Under the pieces are notes generated by a model. That model ran no database searches and was not told the origin of the DNA. It saw only the letters and a list, made by a program, of their open reading frames with translations. From the NCBI RefSeq assembly GCF_013839445.1, contig NZ_JACDIT010000001.1:124001-188000 (forward strand): 64,000 nucleotides of DNA. The letters run 5' to 3'. The position numbers and the translations under genes were made by a program. Source of the stretch: Chthonobacter albigriseus (GTDB taxonomy: Bacteria; Pseudomonadota; Alphaproteobacteria; Rhizobiales; Pleomorphomonadaceae). Shown here one piece after another: positions 1 to 7,799 of this stretch (its first letter is position 1; every line of letters begins with the position of its first letter).

Positions 1-184
1 GAACGACGTTGTGCACGCGGTGGTCGCCCGGTTCGGCGGATCGGTGGCGGCGGAACACGGCGTGGGTCGGCTGAAGCGCGACCTGATCGCGGCCACCAAG
101 TCGCCGGTGGAGCTCGACCTGATGCGGCGGGTCAAGGCCGCGCTGGATCCGAACGGGATCCTGAACCCCGGCCGGGTGATCTGA
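1..184 (+). CDS. FAD-linked oxidase, C-terminal fragment
   Basis: This is the last 60 codons of a gene that begins outside the window. The readable frame starts at base 2 and stops with TGA at 182-184. The residues include an AEHGVGRLK stretch and end in DPNGILNPGRVI, which is the typical C-terminus of the GlcD / D-2-hydroxyacid dehydrogenase family of FAD-linked oxidases. In these enzymes the His of the EHGxG motif lies near the flavin, and the NPGK/R ending closes the cap domain. The family oxidises 2-hydroxyacids such as glycolate, D-lactate or D-2-hydroxyglutarate. The substrate cannot be told from this fragment. Confidence 0.85.
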   Translation, partial: NDVVHAVVARFGGSVAAEHGVGRLKRDLIAATKSPVELDLMRRVKAALDPNGILNPGRVI

Positions 185-212
185 GGTCGATCCGAGGACG
201 TCGGGATGGAGC

Positions 213-935
213 CTATTCGCCAGCCTGGAACAGCTTCCAGGCTCCGTCGGCGCCGATCTCCACCCGGTAAAAGACGTAGGCTCCCGCCGCGCGCATCTCT
301 TCGAAGTCCACTGCGGTGATGATGCGAAAGAGTTCGACCATCTGGGGGGCGCTCAGACGGTCCGGCGGGATCTGGGCGAAATAGGGCCAGACGAAGCGTT
401 CGTCGCTGCCCGAGCCGACGCGGACCCAACCCGCATCGAGGACGTCGAGCAGGATGGCGAGGATCTCGCGACCCTCCGGATCGCTCGATTGGGCGATCAG
501 GATGTCGGCGGGCTCGCCCCCGTCGATCGAGGTGAGGACCGGCGGAACGGGCGCGGCGGCGATCAGATCGGCGAGCGCCTTCACGTCGCCCGTTTTCGCG
601 GCGTCGACGATCAGGCCGCGCATCCGCGCGACCGCCGGCGGCAGGTCCGCCTCGCCGTAGTGGATCTCCGGCAGCGGGGCGTCCGGGTCGGACGGTTCTT
701 GACCGACGTCCTCGGACTGGTCCGGGTTGTCCTCCGGCTCCACGGTGAACGGAGATCCCTCGTTCGGAACGGTGAACGTGGGCGGGCCGGTTCGATCGAG
801 CGCGCTTCCGGGCGGCATGACACGCTGCGTGGGGACGGACAGCGGCTTCTCCTCCGCCCGGGCGATGAGCGGGGCCTGGAGCGCAGCCACGACGACGCAG
901 CCGACGAGCGAGAGGGTTCGGATCAGAGGTTCCAT
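213..935 (-). CDS. Hypothetical secreted protein
   Basis: The 240-residue protein starts with a signal peptide: a positive residue, a hydrophobic run at about residues 8-24, and a probable ARA-EE cleavage site near residue 28. A Pro/Asp/Glu-rich linker covers about residues 35-95 and looks disordered. The C-terminal half (about 100-240) is more ordered and reads like a small alpha-helical domain with an ankyrin-like feel (DAAKTGDVKALADLIAAA). It is therefore predicted to be periplasmic. I do not recognise a named family. The upstream ribosome binding site is weak. It runs opposite to the FAD-oxidase fragment and ends 28 bases from it. Confidence 0.7.
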   Translation of the reverse strand: MEPLIRTLSLVGCVVVAALQAPLIARAEEKPLSVPTQRVMPPGSALDRTGPPTFTVPNEGSPFTVEPEDNPDQSEDVGQEPSDPDAPLPEIHYGEADLPPAVARMRGLIVDAAKTGDVKALADLIAAAPVPPVLTSIDGGEPADILIAQSSDPEGREILAILLDVLDAGWVRVGSGSDERFVWPYFAQIPPDRLSAPQMVELFRIITAVDFEEMRAAGAYVFYRVEIGADGAWKLFQAGE

Positions 936-1047
936 TTCGTCCAGCGACCGGCCGACAGGCGTTCAGATTGGCGCTGAACTGTGGCAGCGCCAAGCCGATT
1001 CGGGTCAATGCGAAAATACCGTCCGATGGCGCGAGCGATCCCGCAGG

Positions 1048-1308
1048 CTATTGAATCGTGCGCGACAGGGTATAGCCGCCGGCGTTGATCCGGTCGGGGA
1101 GTTCGGACACCAGGCGCGCGACGCAGTCCTCGCCGAAGCAGTCGACGAGCGTGGTCAGGGCTGCGAAGAGGGCGGCATGGGCGAGCGCGTCGGTGGGAAC
1201 GCCTTCGGCCTCGGCGTCGTCAAAAGCGCGCTCAAGATGCTGCATCGCCTTTCGCTTGGCCGAGTCGGCCTGTGCCGGCTCAACCGGTTCATGCAGTTCG
1301 TCGCGCAT
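1048..1308 (-). CDS. Small conserved hypothetical protein
   Basis: This 86-residue protein is acidic, predicted mostly helical and soluble, with no signal peptide or membrane segment. Two cysteines lie close together in the segment DCFGEDCV. The ATG at 1308 is preceded by GGTGGG at a usable distance. I do not recognise a family. The 176-base region upstream holds a TTAA-N7-TTAA site at 1443-1457, the consensus for the alphaproteobacterial cell-cycle regulator CtrA, so control by CtrA is possible. The coding call rests on frame length, start context and alphaproteobacterial composition, and is moderate. Confidence 0.6.
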   Translation of the reverse strand: MRDELHEPVEPAQADSAKRKAMQHLERAFDDAEAEGVPTDALAHAALFAALTTLVDCFGEDCVARLVSELPDRINAGGYTLSRTIQ

Positions 1309-1408
1309 CTCAAGCCCACCCGCTGTCGCTGCCGCCGTGCGAGCGGCGACGTTCTCTTCTTGCGTCGCAGCAACAGTAGCACCGGATCCTGCCGGCGCAA
1401 TGCCGTCC

Positions 1409-1459
1409 GTTAATCAGCGTTAATCCAAGTTTCGATTTTCGGTTAACGCCGGGTTAACC
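1409..1459. promoter_or_regulatory. CtrA-type binding site cluster
   Basis: TTAA at 1443-1446 and TTAA at 1454-1457 are separated by exactly seven bases, which matches the full CtrA consensus. The core is also a perfect inverted repeat, GGTTAAC (1441-1447) and GTTAACC (1453-1459). About 30 bases away, GTTAATC occurs twice in direct orientation (1409-1415 and 1419-1425, a 10-base period), which puts two TTAA cores six bases apart. The cluster lies 101-151 bases upstream of the 86-residue protein gene (start 1308), in an otherwise GC-rich stretch. Binding is inferred from the motif only. Confidence 0.55.
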
Positions 1460-1484
1460 AAGCCGGCTGGGCGGATGGCGGAAA

Positions 1485-1868
1485 TCAGCCGGGGGCCCGC
1501 CCGAAACGCTGCTCCAATCGGGTGGCGATCGCCTCGCCTTCCGCCATGTAGCCACGGAGCACGGAGCGGGTCTGGTCGGTGCAGTTCCTGTGGACGGTGG
1601 CAAAGGTGCGGTGACCGCGATTGTAGACGTCCACGTATTTCCGGCGATCGTCGGGCGACATTTCCTGAGCGTCCAGCAGCGCCTGCATCTGCCGGCGCCA
1701 CGCTCCCGATTCGGGCGCGCCGCAGAGGGTGTCCAGGTAGGAGACGGCGCCGAGGATCTCGGAGAACCTCAGCAGGTCGGGTGCGAACGGTGGTTGGTCC
1801 TGCGCAACGGCGGGCTGGGCTGCGGCCAGGAACAGGACAGCTGTGAGGGTGGAGAGGTGGCGGGTCAT
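1485..1868 (-). CDS. TIGR02301 family secreted protein
   Basis: This 127-residue protein has an N-terminal signal peptide (hydrophobic residues 8-20, probable cleavage after AVAQ). The mature part has the pattern of the TIGR02301 family, a group of small secreted proteins of unknown role found mainly in Rhizobiales: an RFSEILGAVSYLDTLC segment and a later conserved Cys in RNCTD. The two cysteines could form a disulfide in the periplasm. Its ATG overlaps the stop of the NUDIX gene by four bases (ATGA, 1865-1868), so the two are translationally coupled. The family's function is unknown. Confidence 0.85.
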   Translation of the reverse strand: MTRHLSTLTAVLFLAAAQPAVAQDQPPFAPDLLRFSEILGAVSYLDTLCGAPESGAWRRQMQALLDAQEMSPDDRRKYVDVYNRGHRTFATVHRNCTDQTRSVLRGYMAEGEAIATRLEQRFGRAPG

Positions 1869-2314
1869 TCCGGGTCCGGTGGCAGGATCAGGCCGAAGCG
1901 GGCGGCTGTCACCGCCACGAAATGCGCCAGACGCGGCGTCGTCGCAAGAGTGTGAAGGTCCGCGGGCGCGACGAAAGCGGCGGCCGCGGCATCCGTCGCG
2001 GCCACGGCGGGGCTATCGTCGACGGGTCTGGCGGCGAAGACCAGGAGTACGTGGTGGCTGAGGAGCGCACCGGCAGGGTCGCGGCGGAGGATCTCGTGGA
2101 GGAAAGGTTCGCCAACCGGCTCGACGGCAAGCCCGGTCTCCTCCAGCACCTCGCGGCGGAGCGCCTCGGCCATCGTCTCTCCGGGCTCCACGTGACCGCC
2201 GGGAAAGGTCCAGAGATCGGACAGCGGCGGGTTGAGCCGGCGGATGAGGAGCACCCTGCCCTGCCGCCACACGCCGGCGCTGACCGCCAGCCTGGGCCCG
2301 ATGGCGGGGGTCAT
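1865..2314 (-). CDS. NUDIX hydrolase
   Basis: This 149-residue protein carries a complete NUDIX box, GGHVEPGETMAEALRREVLE followed by ETGL, at about residues 38-62. This fits the Gx5Ex7REUxEExGU signature, in which the Glu residues bind Mg2+. NUDIX enzymes hydrolyse nucleoside diphosphates linked to another group, often for nucleotide-pool cleaning. The substrate is not evident. The gene is the middle member of a three-gene unit whose adjacent genes overlap by four bases at each junction (2311-2314 and 1865-1868). Confidence 0.9.
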   Translation of the reverse strand: MTPAIGPRLAVSAGVWRQGRVLLIRRLNPPLSDLWTFPGGHVEPGETMAEALRREVLEETGLAVEPVGEPFLHEILRRDPAGALLSHHVLLVFAARPVDDSPAVAATDAAAAAFVAPADLHTLATTPRLAHFVAVTAARFGLILPPDPE

Positions 2315-2856
2315 TCGAAGAGCGCGTCGATGGCGGACTGGGTGTCGGCGGATTCGTCCTCGTAGACGGCGGCCGCGACGGGCGCACCGTTGATGAGGCC
2401 CATGGCGTGCGAGAGCAGCGGCTTGACGCGCATCTCCGTCAGGTCCTGCACGGCCTGGATGGGTGCGGCGTCGAGCGGCGCATGGACGATCATCTGCTGG
2501 ACGTCGCCGAGGGCGCGTTCCACTTCCGCGACGGTGGCCTCGAAGGCTGCGCGCCGATCCGGGGCGACGGCCTGGTAGGCGCGGATCGCCAGATCGCGTT
2601 CCTTGAAGTGGGACAGACGGAAGTGATCGACGTAGGACCGCGGCTGCCAGGCGACCACGTCGGTGGCGCAGTCGGGCATCATCGGCAGCATGTCGATGAG
2701 CATGACGACTTCATTGAAATGATTGAGATAGTCCGTCGCCAGCCGGGTATCGGGATGGATGTTGGCGGCAGCAAGGCGCGCCGGCGACAGCTCGTCGTCA
2801 GACCGTCCGTCCGCCTCCAGCACTGCCGTCCCGTCCACGAAGTCGCCCCTTCTCAT
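2311..2856 (-). CDS. Conserved hypothetical protein upstream of NUDIX gene
   Basis: This 181-residue protein is predicted soluble and helical, with no signal peptide. It contains the conserved-looking stretch HFNEVVMLIDMLPMMPDC and a later SYVDHFRLSHFKERDLA. It is the first gene of the coupled unit with the NUDIX hydrolase and the TIGR02301 protein. The start ATG has GAGG about eight bases upstream. It diverges from the SRAP peptidase gene across a 90-base gap that must hold both promoters. I do not recognise the family or function. Confidence 0.7.
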   Translation of the reverse strand: MRRGDFVDGTAVLEADGRSDDELSPARLAAANIHPDTRLATDYLNHFNEVVMLIDMLPMMPDCATDVVAWQPRSYVDHFRLSHFKERDLAIRAYQAVAPDRRAAFEATVAEVERALGDVQQMIVHAPLDAAPIQAVQDLTEMRVKPLLSHAMGLINGAPVAAAVYEDESADTQSAIDALFE

Positions 2857-2946
2857 CGGACTGTTGCCTCATCCTAGCTGCGGCGAGGTTGCCAAATAGC
2901 TTACAGTGCCGCGCGGACAATCAGTTTTCGACGCGGGTACAGGCAC

Positions 2947-3681
2947 ATGTGCGGACGTTACACGCTGACGATGACGCCGGAGGAACTGAAGCGGCTGTTC
3001 CGGTACGTGGAGACCCCGAACTTCCCACCGCGCTACAACATCGCGCCGACGCAGCCGATCGCGATCGTGCGCGGCGAACACGGCGAATGCCACTTCCAGC
3101 TGGTGCGCTGGGGGCTGATTCCATCCTGGGTCAAGGACCCGGACAGCTTCACGCTCCTGCTCAACGCCCGATCGGAGACTGCCGCGGAGAAACCGGCTTT
3201 CCGTGGAGCGATGCGACACCGGCGCTGCCTGGTGCCGGCGAGCGGCTTCTACGAGTGGCGCCGGGTGGGAACGACCAAACAGCCCTTCTTCATCCGCCCG
3301 CGGGACGGTGGCGTCGTCGCCTTCGCCGGGCTCTGGGAAAGCTGGCTCGGGGCCGACGGAAGCGAGATCGACACGGCCGCCATCCTGACGACGGGCGCGA
3401 ACCGGCTGGTCGCGCAGATCCACGACCGGATGCCCTTGGTGATCGACGAGGCGGACTGGGACCGCTGGCTCGACACGGCCGGCGCCGAGCCGCGCCACGT
3501 TGCGGAATTGTTGCGGCCGGCACCGGAGACGCTCTTCGAAGCGATCCCGGTGAGCACGCGGGTCAACGCGGTGCGCAACGACGACAAGGACGTGCAGGAG
3601 CCGATCAGCGAACCGCTGGTGGGGGAGGACGGCGTGACGGGCGACGAGGAGGCTGAACCGGCGCAGGGTCGGTTGTTTTAA
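2947..3681 (+). CDS. SOS response-associated peptidase (SRAP / YedK / HMCES)
   Basis: This 244-residue protein starts with MCGRYT, so Cys2 becomes the N-terminal residue after Met removal. In this family that Cys forms a thiazolidine crosslink with abasic sites in single-stranded DNA. The other catalytic elements are present: Asn73 in NARSET, Glu103 in SGFYEW and His in QIHDRMP. The length is normal. The protein protects abasic sites during replication and can release itself proteolytically. It is divergent from the NUDIX unit. No LexA-type operator was recognised in the short intergenic region. Confidence 0.95.
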   Translation: MCGRYTLTMTPEELKRLFRYVETPNFPPRYNIAPTQPIAIVRGEHGECHFQLVRWGLIPSWVKDPDSFTLLLNARSETAAEKPAFRGAMRHRRCLVPASGFYEWRRVGTTKQPFFIRPRDGGVVAFAGLWESWLGADGSEIDTAAILTTGANRLVAQIHDRMPLVIDEADWDRWLDTAGAEPRHVAELLRPAPETLFEAIPVSTRVNAVRNDDKDVQEPISEPLVGEDGVTGDEEAEPAQGRLF

Positions 3682-3723
3682 CGGATCGATAGCTCTTCTG
3701 GGGTGCGCCGGCTGGTCGACGTG

Positions 3724-5058
3724 CTAGGCCCTCGGCAGCGCCTCGCCGAAGAGGACGGGGCGGCCGGTGGAGGGGGTGAGGAGGTCGCCTTCCCACATCA
3801 CGCGGCTGCCGCGGACGATGGTGCCGACCGGCCAGCCGGTGACGGTCTTGCCGTCGTAGGGCGTCCACTGCGATCTGGAGGCGATCCACGTGTTGGTGAT
3901 GGTTTCGCGGCGCTTCAGGTCGACGATCGTGAGGTCGGCGTCGTAGCCGACGGCGATCCGGCCCTTGCGGGCAATGCCGAACAGGCGGGCGGGCCCGGCG
4001 CTGCTGAGGTCCACGAAGCGGGCAAGCGACAGCCGTCCGGCGGCGACGTGGTCCAGCATGATGGGGACGAGGGTCTGCACGCCGGTCATCCCGGACGGGC
4101 TGTCGGGATAGGGCTTGGCCTTCTCCTCCAGCGTGTGCGGTGCATGGTCGGAGCCTAGGATGTCGGCGATGCCCTGTTCGAGCCCCCACCAGATGCCGGC
4201 GCGGTGCGCGGCGGAGCGGACCGGCGGGTTCATCTGCACCAGCGTGCCGAGGCGACCGTAGGCGTCGTCGGCAAGCGTGAGGTGATGCGGCGTCACCTCG
4301 CAGGACGCGACGTCCTTGTGGTGCTGCAGGAAGCGCATCTCGTCGGCGGTGGAGATATGAAGGACGTGGATGCGGGCGCCGGTGCGGCGGGCGATCGCGA
4401 CGAGGCGCTCGGTGCACTGGAGGGCGGCGGTGGCGTCGCGCCAGACGGGGTGGGACGCGGGGTCGCCCGGGATGCGTTCGCCCTTGCGTTCGCGAAGGCG
4501 GAACTCGTCCTCGGAGTGGAACGCGGCTCGGCGGCGGGTCTTGGAGAGGATGGCGGCGACGCCCTCGTCGTCCTCGACCAGCAGGTCGCCGGTGGACGAC
4601 CCCATGAACACCTTGATGCCGGCGGCGCCCGGAAGGCGCTCAAGGTCGGGGATGTCGTCGACATTCGCACGCGTGCCGCCGACCCAGAAGGCGAAGTCGC
4701 AGTGCATGCGCGCCGTTCCGGCCGAAACCTTGTCGGCGAGGCGTTCGGCGCTGGTGGTCAGCGGGTTGGTGTTGGGCATCTCGAAGACGGCCGTGACGCC
4801 GCCCATGACCGCCGCCCGCGAACCTGATTCCAGATCCTCCTTGTGGGTGGCGCCGGGCTCGCGGAAGTGCACCTGGGTGTCGATCACGCCCGGCAGGATG
4901 TGGAGGCCGGTGGCGTCGACAACTTCACCGGCGCTGGCCGGATCGATGGAGCCGAGCGCGGCGATTCGGCCATCCCGGATGGCGACGTCGCGGACGCCTT
5001 TGCCATCCTGGTTCACCACGGTTCCGTTCTTCAGGACGAGGTCATAGGTGGCGGGCAT
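3724..5058 (-). CDS. Dihydroorotase-like amidohydrolase
   Basis: This 444-residue protein of the amidohydrolase superfamily resembles class I dihydroorotases. It has the HFREPG start of the TIM barrel (about 64-69), the metal-bridging Lys149 in GIKVFMGSS, His181, His234 and Asp304 in GSDHAPH. Dihydroorotase closes carbamoyl aspartate to dihydroorotate in pyrimidine synthesis. The first metal-binding motif reads QVH (Gln62, His64) instead of the usual HxH, so the catalytic metal site may differ. It is not next to pyrB or another pyr gene here. GGAG lies seven bases before the ATG. It could be a second, non-PyrC dihydroorotase homologue. Confidence 0.85.
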   Translation of the reverse strand: MPATYDLVLKNGTVVNQDGKGVRDVAIRDGRIAALGSIDPASAGEVVDATGLHILPGVIDTQVHFREPGATHKEDLESGSRAAVMGGVTAVFEMPNTNPLTTSAERLADKVSAGTARMHCDFAFWVGGTRANVDDIPDLERLPGAAGIKVFMGSSTGDLLVEDDEGVAAILSKTRRRAAFHSEDEFRLRERKGERIPGDPASHPVWRDATAALQCTERLVAIARRTGARIHVLHISTADEMRFLQHHKDVASCEVTPHHLTLADDAYGRLGTLVQMNPPVRSAAHRAGIWWGLEQGIADILGSDHAPHTLEEKAKPYPDSPSGMTGVQTLVPIMLDHVAAGRLSLARFVDLSSAGPARLFGIARKGRIAVGYDADLTIVDLKRRETITNTWIASRSQWTPYDGKTVTGWPVGTIVRGSRVMWEGDLLTPSTGRPVLFGEALPRA

Positions 5059-5222
5059 CGGCGGTCTCCAAGGGTGCGCGGAGGGTTTATAGCGAGGCCG
5101 CCGGCCGCAGGCGAGAGGGCGGCCATTCGTCCGCCGCCGCGACGGTGGCGAGCGGGTTGCAGCCGAACGCGGGCGTGGATAGTTAGACTGTAACGTCCCC
5201 GTCCCGAGAAGGAGCAGCGCCG

Positions 5223-6110
5223 ATGGCCGGTCCCCGAGTTGCCGAACTCGCCTCGCGGGCGGTGGTGGACGTGTCCGGCGACGACGCGGCCGCCCTCCTC
5301 GACCGGCTCGTCACGGTGGATACCGATGCCGCGCAGGACGAGGAGGCGGCATTCGGCGCTCTTCTCACGCCCCAGGGCAAGATCCTGACGGACTTCCTGC
5401 TGGTGCGGAACAACGGCGGTTTCCTGATCGACCTGCCGGCGACGGCCGCGTCAGACTTCGTCAAGCGCCTGACGCTCTACAAGCTCCGAGCGAAGGTGGC
5501 GATCGCGGATGTGAGCGACAAACTAGCGGTGCTGGCCTTCTTCGACGCTGACGAGCCGCCGAAATTACCCGGCCGCCTGGTCAAGGACCCGCGCGGGCTC
5601 GGCTACCGTGGCTATGTCGCGAAGCTTGCGGTTGGGCCTGCGGAGGCGGCGCCGGGCTTTGCAATCGTCGACGAAGCCGAATTCCAGGCCCATCGGATCG
5701 GGCTCGCCGTGCCCGAGGCGGGAGCCGACTATCCGTTCGCGGACGCTTTTCCACACGATGTCGCGATGGACCAGTTGTCCGGCGTCGATTTCTCCAAGGG
5801 CTGCTACGTGGGCCAGGAGGTCGTCAGCCGCATGCAGCATCGGGGTACAGCGCGCCGACGGCCTGTGGCGATTGCGGCGCTCTCCGGTAGCCTCCCCTTG
5901 CCGGGAGCGGAAATCCTGGCGGGCGGCAAGCCGGCCGGGATGCTCGGGTCGACCGCGGGCGGCAAGGGCTTGGCGATCGCGCGGCTCGACCGGCTGAAGG
6001 CCGCGCTGGACGGTGGGGAGCCGATCACCGCCGGGGGCGAGGCGGTTTCCGTCACCCTCCCCGCCTGGGCGCATTACGGCTGGCCGGCCGGAGGCGAGGC
6101 TTCGGAATGA
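5223..6110 (+). CDS. ygfZ: Folate-binding protein YgfZ (Fe-S cluster repair)
   Basis: This 295-residue protein is related to GcvT. The diagnostic YgfZ motif KGCYVGQEV lies at about residues 195-203, with the reactive Cys in it, followed by RMQHRG. YgfZ binds tetrahydrofolate and supports synthesis or repair of certain Fe-S enzymes, notably MiaB-type proteins. AAGGAG lies about 12 bases upstream of the ATG. The stop overlaps the ATG of the HD-hydrolase gene by four bases (6107-6110), so they form a coupled pair. Confidence 0.93.
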   Translation: MAGPRVAELASRAVVDVSGDDAAALLDRLVTVDTDAAQDEEAAFGALLTPQGKILTDFLLVRNNGGFLIDLPATAASDFVKRLTLYKLRAKVAIADVSDKLAVLAFFDADEPPKLPGRLVKDPRGLGYRGYVAKLAVGPAEAAPGFAIVDEAEFQAHRIGLAVPEAGADYPFADAFPHDVAMDQLSGVDFSKGCYVGQEVVSRMQHRGTARRRPVAIAALSGSLPLPGAEILAGGKPAGMLGSTAGGKGLAIARLDRLKAALDGGEPITAGGEAVSVTLPAWAHYGWPAGGEASE

Positions 6111-6739
6111 GCCGGGCCAGCCTCGACAAATCCGGCGCGGCACGTGCGTGGCAGCGGATGCTGAGCGGCCGGCGGCTGGACCTCCTCGACCCTTCGCCGC
6201 TCGACGTGGAAATCGCCGACATCGCGCACGGTCTGGCCCGGGTGGCACGGTGGAACGGCCAGACGGTCGGGGCGCACGCGTTCTCGGTGGCTCAGCACTC
6301 GCTGCTGGTGGAGGAAATCGCCGGTCTGATGGAGCCGGACCTGAAACCGCGCGAGCGGCTGGCCGTGCTGCTGCACGATGCACCGGAGTATGTGATCGGC
6401 GACATGATCTCGCCGTTCAAGGCGGTGATGGGCGGCGCTTACAAGGTGGTGGAGGAGCGGCTCGCAGGAGCGATCCACCAGCGTTTCGGACTTCCGGCCG
6501 TGACCGATGCGCGGCTGAAGTCGTTGACGAAGAAGGCGGACACGGTGGCGGCCTACTTCGAGGCGGTGGAACTCGCCGGGTTCGCCGATCCGGAGGCGCG
6601 GAAGTTCTTCGGGCTGCCCAAAGGCATCGGACGGCAGACGCCGGCCGGTCCGAGGATCGGCCTCACGCCCCTTCCGACGGAAGATGCGCAGGCGGCGTTC
6701 CTGGCCCGTTTCGGTGAGATCGAGCCATTCTGCCGGTAG
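6107..6739 (+). CDS. HD-domain phosphohydrolase, YfbR-like
   Basis: This 210-residue protein has a metal-binding HD domain: His in SVAQHSLLV, the HD pair in LLHDAPEYVIGD, and a later Asp in KKADTVAAY. The pattern resembles YfbR-type 5'-deoxynucleotidases, which dephosphorylate deoxynucleoside monophosphates. Other HD nucleotidases would look similar, so the substrate is inferred. The start overlaps the stop of ygfZ by four bases, and the two genes are commonly paired in alphaproteobacteria. Confidence 0.88.
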   Translation: MSRASLDKSGAARAWQRMLSGRRLDLLDPSPLDVEIADIAHGLARVARWNGQTVGAHAFSVAQHSLLVEEIAGLMEPDLKPRERLAVLLHDAPEYVIGDMISPFKAVMGGAYKVVEERLAGAIHQRFGLPAVTDARLKSLTKKADTVAAYFEAVELAGFADPEARKFFGLPKGIGRQTPAGPRIGLTPLPTEDAQAAFLARFGEIEPFCR

Positions 6740-6827
6740 GCCATGCCGCAGTGCAGCGGCGTTGGCGCGAGACAGCGGCCGCCCGGCTGGTCCATAATCG
6801 GACACGATTGATTTCCGCCGGTGCCCC

Positions 6828-7367
6828 ATGATCCACGTCTGCTCACTCGCCCGCCTGGAAGAGACCGTCACCCGGACGGGTGCCAAGCGCGTCGTTTCCC
6901 TGGTGAACTTCGGAACGCCGATGCGGCTGCCGGCGAGCGTGCGCCATGACGACCACCTGTTCCTGGCGATGAACGACATCCTCGATGTGCTGCCGGGAAT
7001 GACGCCTCCGGGCCATCAGCACGTCTCGACGCTGTTCGAGTGGCTGGAGAGCTGGGACCGTTCCGCACCCCTGGTGATCCACTGCTTCGCGGGCATATCC
7101 CGGTCCACCGCCGCGGCCTATTCGGCCGTCTGCGCGCTCAACCCGGAGCGGGACGAAGAGGAACTGGCGCAGACGCTCCGCCGGCTCGCGCCGTCGGCGA
7201 CACCGAACCGGCGCATCGTTTCGATCGCGGACGAGATCCTCGGCCGCGGGGGGCGGATGACTCAGGCGATCGATGCGATCGGCCGAGGCGCGGACGCGTT
7301 CGAAGGCACGCCGTTCCGGCTGGATCTGGATGCGGATCCCGTCGCGGCGCGCAGCGGGACGGCCTGA
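6828..7367 (+). CDS. Protein tyrosine phosphatase-like protein
   Basis: This 179-residue protein carries the cysteine phosphatase signature HCFAGISRST, with Cys86 as nucleophile and Arg92 binding the phosphate (CX5R). The rest fits a compact dual-specificity fold. Family members remove phosphate from Tyr or Ser/Thr residues, or from non-protein substrates. The natural substrate is unknown. No classical ribosome binding site precedes the ATG. It lies 88 bases after the HD hydrolase and may share its transcript. It is convergent with the ArsR-type regulator gene. Confidence 0.85.
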   Translation: MIHVCSLARLEETVTRTGAKRVVSLVNFGTPMRLPASVRHDDHLFLAMNDILDVLPGMTPPGHQHVSTLFEWLESWDRSAPLVIHCFAGISRSTAAAYSAVCALNPERDEEELAQTLRRLAPSATPNRRIVSIADEILGRGGRMTQAIDAIGRGADAFEGTPFRLDLDADPVAARSGTA

Positions 7368-7396
7368 GCCCTCGCCTGCCGGCTCCGTTTCGCCGA

Positions 7397-7708
7397 TCAG
7401 TCCGCGACTTTGAGGATCTGGGTGAGCAAACCGGGAAAACGGGCTTCCAGATCGTCGCGGCGCAGGGTGTTGATGTTCTCCACCCCCTTCTTCACCTGGA
7501 AGATCAGGCCGGACTCGCGCAGCACGCGATAGTGATTGGAGAGCGTGGAGCGGGCCATGCCATCGCAGGGGGCGGCGCCGCCGCAGCTCATGCCGTCCGG
7601 CTTTTCCGCCAGATTCTTGACGATTGCGAGCCGTGCGGGATCGCCGAGAGCGTTGAGGACGCCGACCAGGGAGATGTCGTCACGCGCGGGATGAACGAAG
7701 AAGGCCAT
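7397..7708 (-). CDS. ArsR-type winged-helix repressor
   Basis: This 103-residue protein has the ArsR-family layout: helix ALGDPARLAIVKNL, then a recognition helix with STLSNHYRVLRESGLI, and a beta wing. Cys42 and Cys48 flank the region just before the recognition helix and His59 lies in it, so metal or thiol sensing is possible but not shown. It diverges from the SDR gene across 91 bases that contain two nested inverted repeats over the SDR promoter. The likely role is a repressor of the SDR gene and perhaps of itself. Confidence 0.88.
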   Translation of the reverse strand: MAFFVHPARDDISLVGVLNALGDPARLAIVKNLAEKPDGMSCGGAAPCDGMARSTLSNHYRVLRESGLIFQVKKGVENINTLRRDDLEARFPGLLTQILKVAD

Positions 7709-7728
7709 GCCTCTTCATAGCACAGGCG

Positions 7729-7756
7729 TTGACATGCTCCAATAGTTCCGTATTTT
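7729..7756 (+). promoter_or_regulatory. Sigma-70 promoter of the SDR gene
   Basis: A perfect -35 hexamer TTGACA lies at 7729-7734. The -10 candidate TATTTT lies at 7751-7756 with a 16-base spacer. The GGAG ribosome binding site (7787-7790) and the ATG at 7800 follow. The -10 box lies inside the inverted repeats that are the probable repressor site. Confidence 0.65.
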
Positions 7757-7786
7757 CGAACTACCGTCATTTGGAAGTACGGAACT
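7743..7786. promoter_or_regulatory. Operator: nested inverted repeats for the ArsR-type repressor
   Basis: AGTTCCGTA (7744-7752) and TACGGAACT (7778-7786) are perfect nine-base inverted copies. Nested within them, TAGTTC (7743-7748) and GAACTA (7758-7763) form a second, closer palindrome. Together they give three related half-sites across the -10 box and the start of the SDR transcript, an arrangement suited to repression by a dimeric ArsR-type protein. Confidence 0.6.
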
Positions 7787-7799
7787 GGAGATCTGACCC

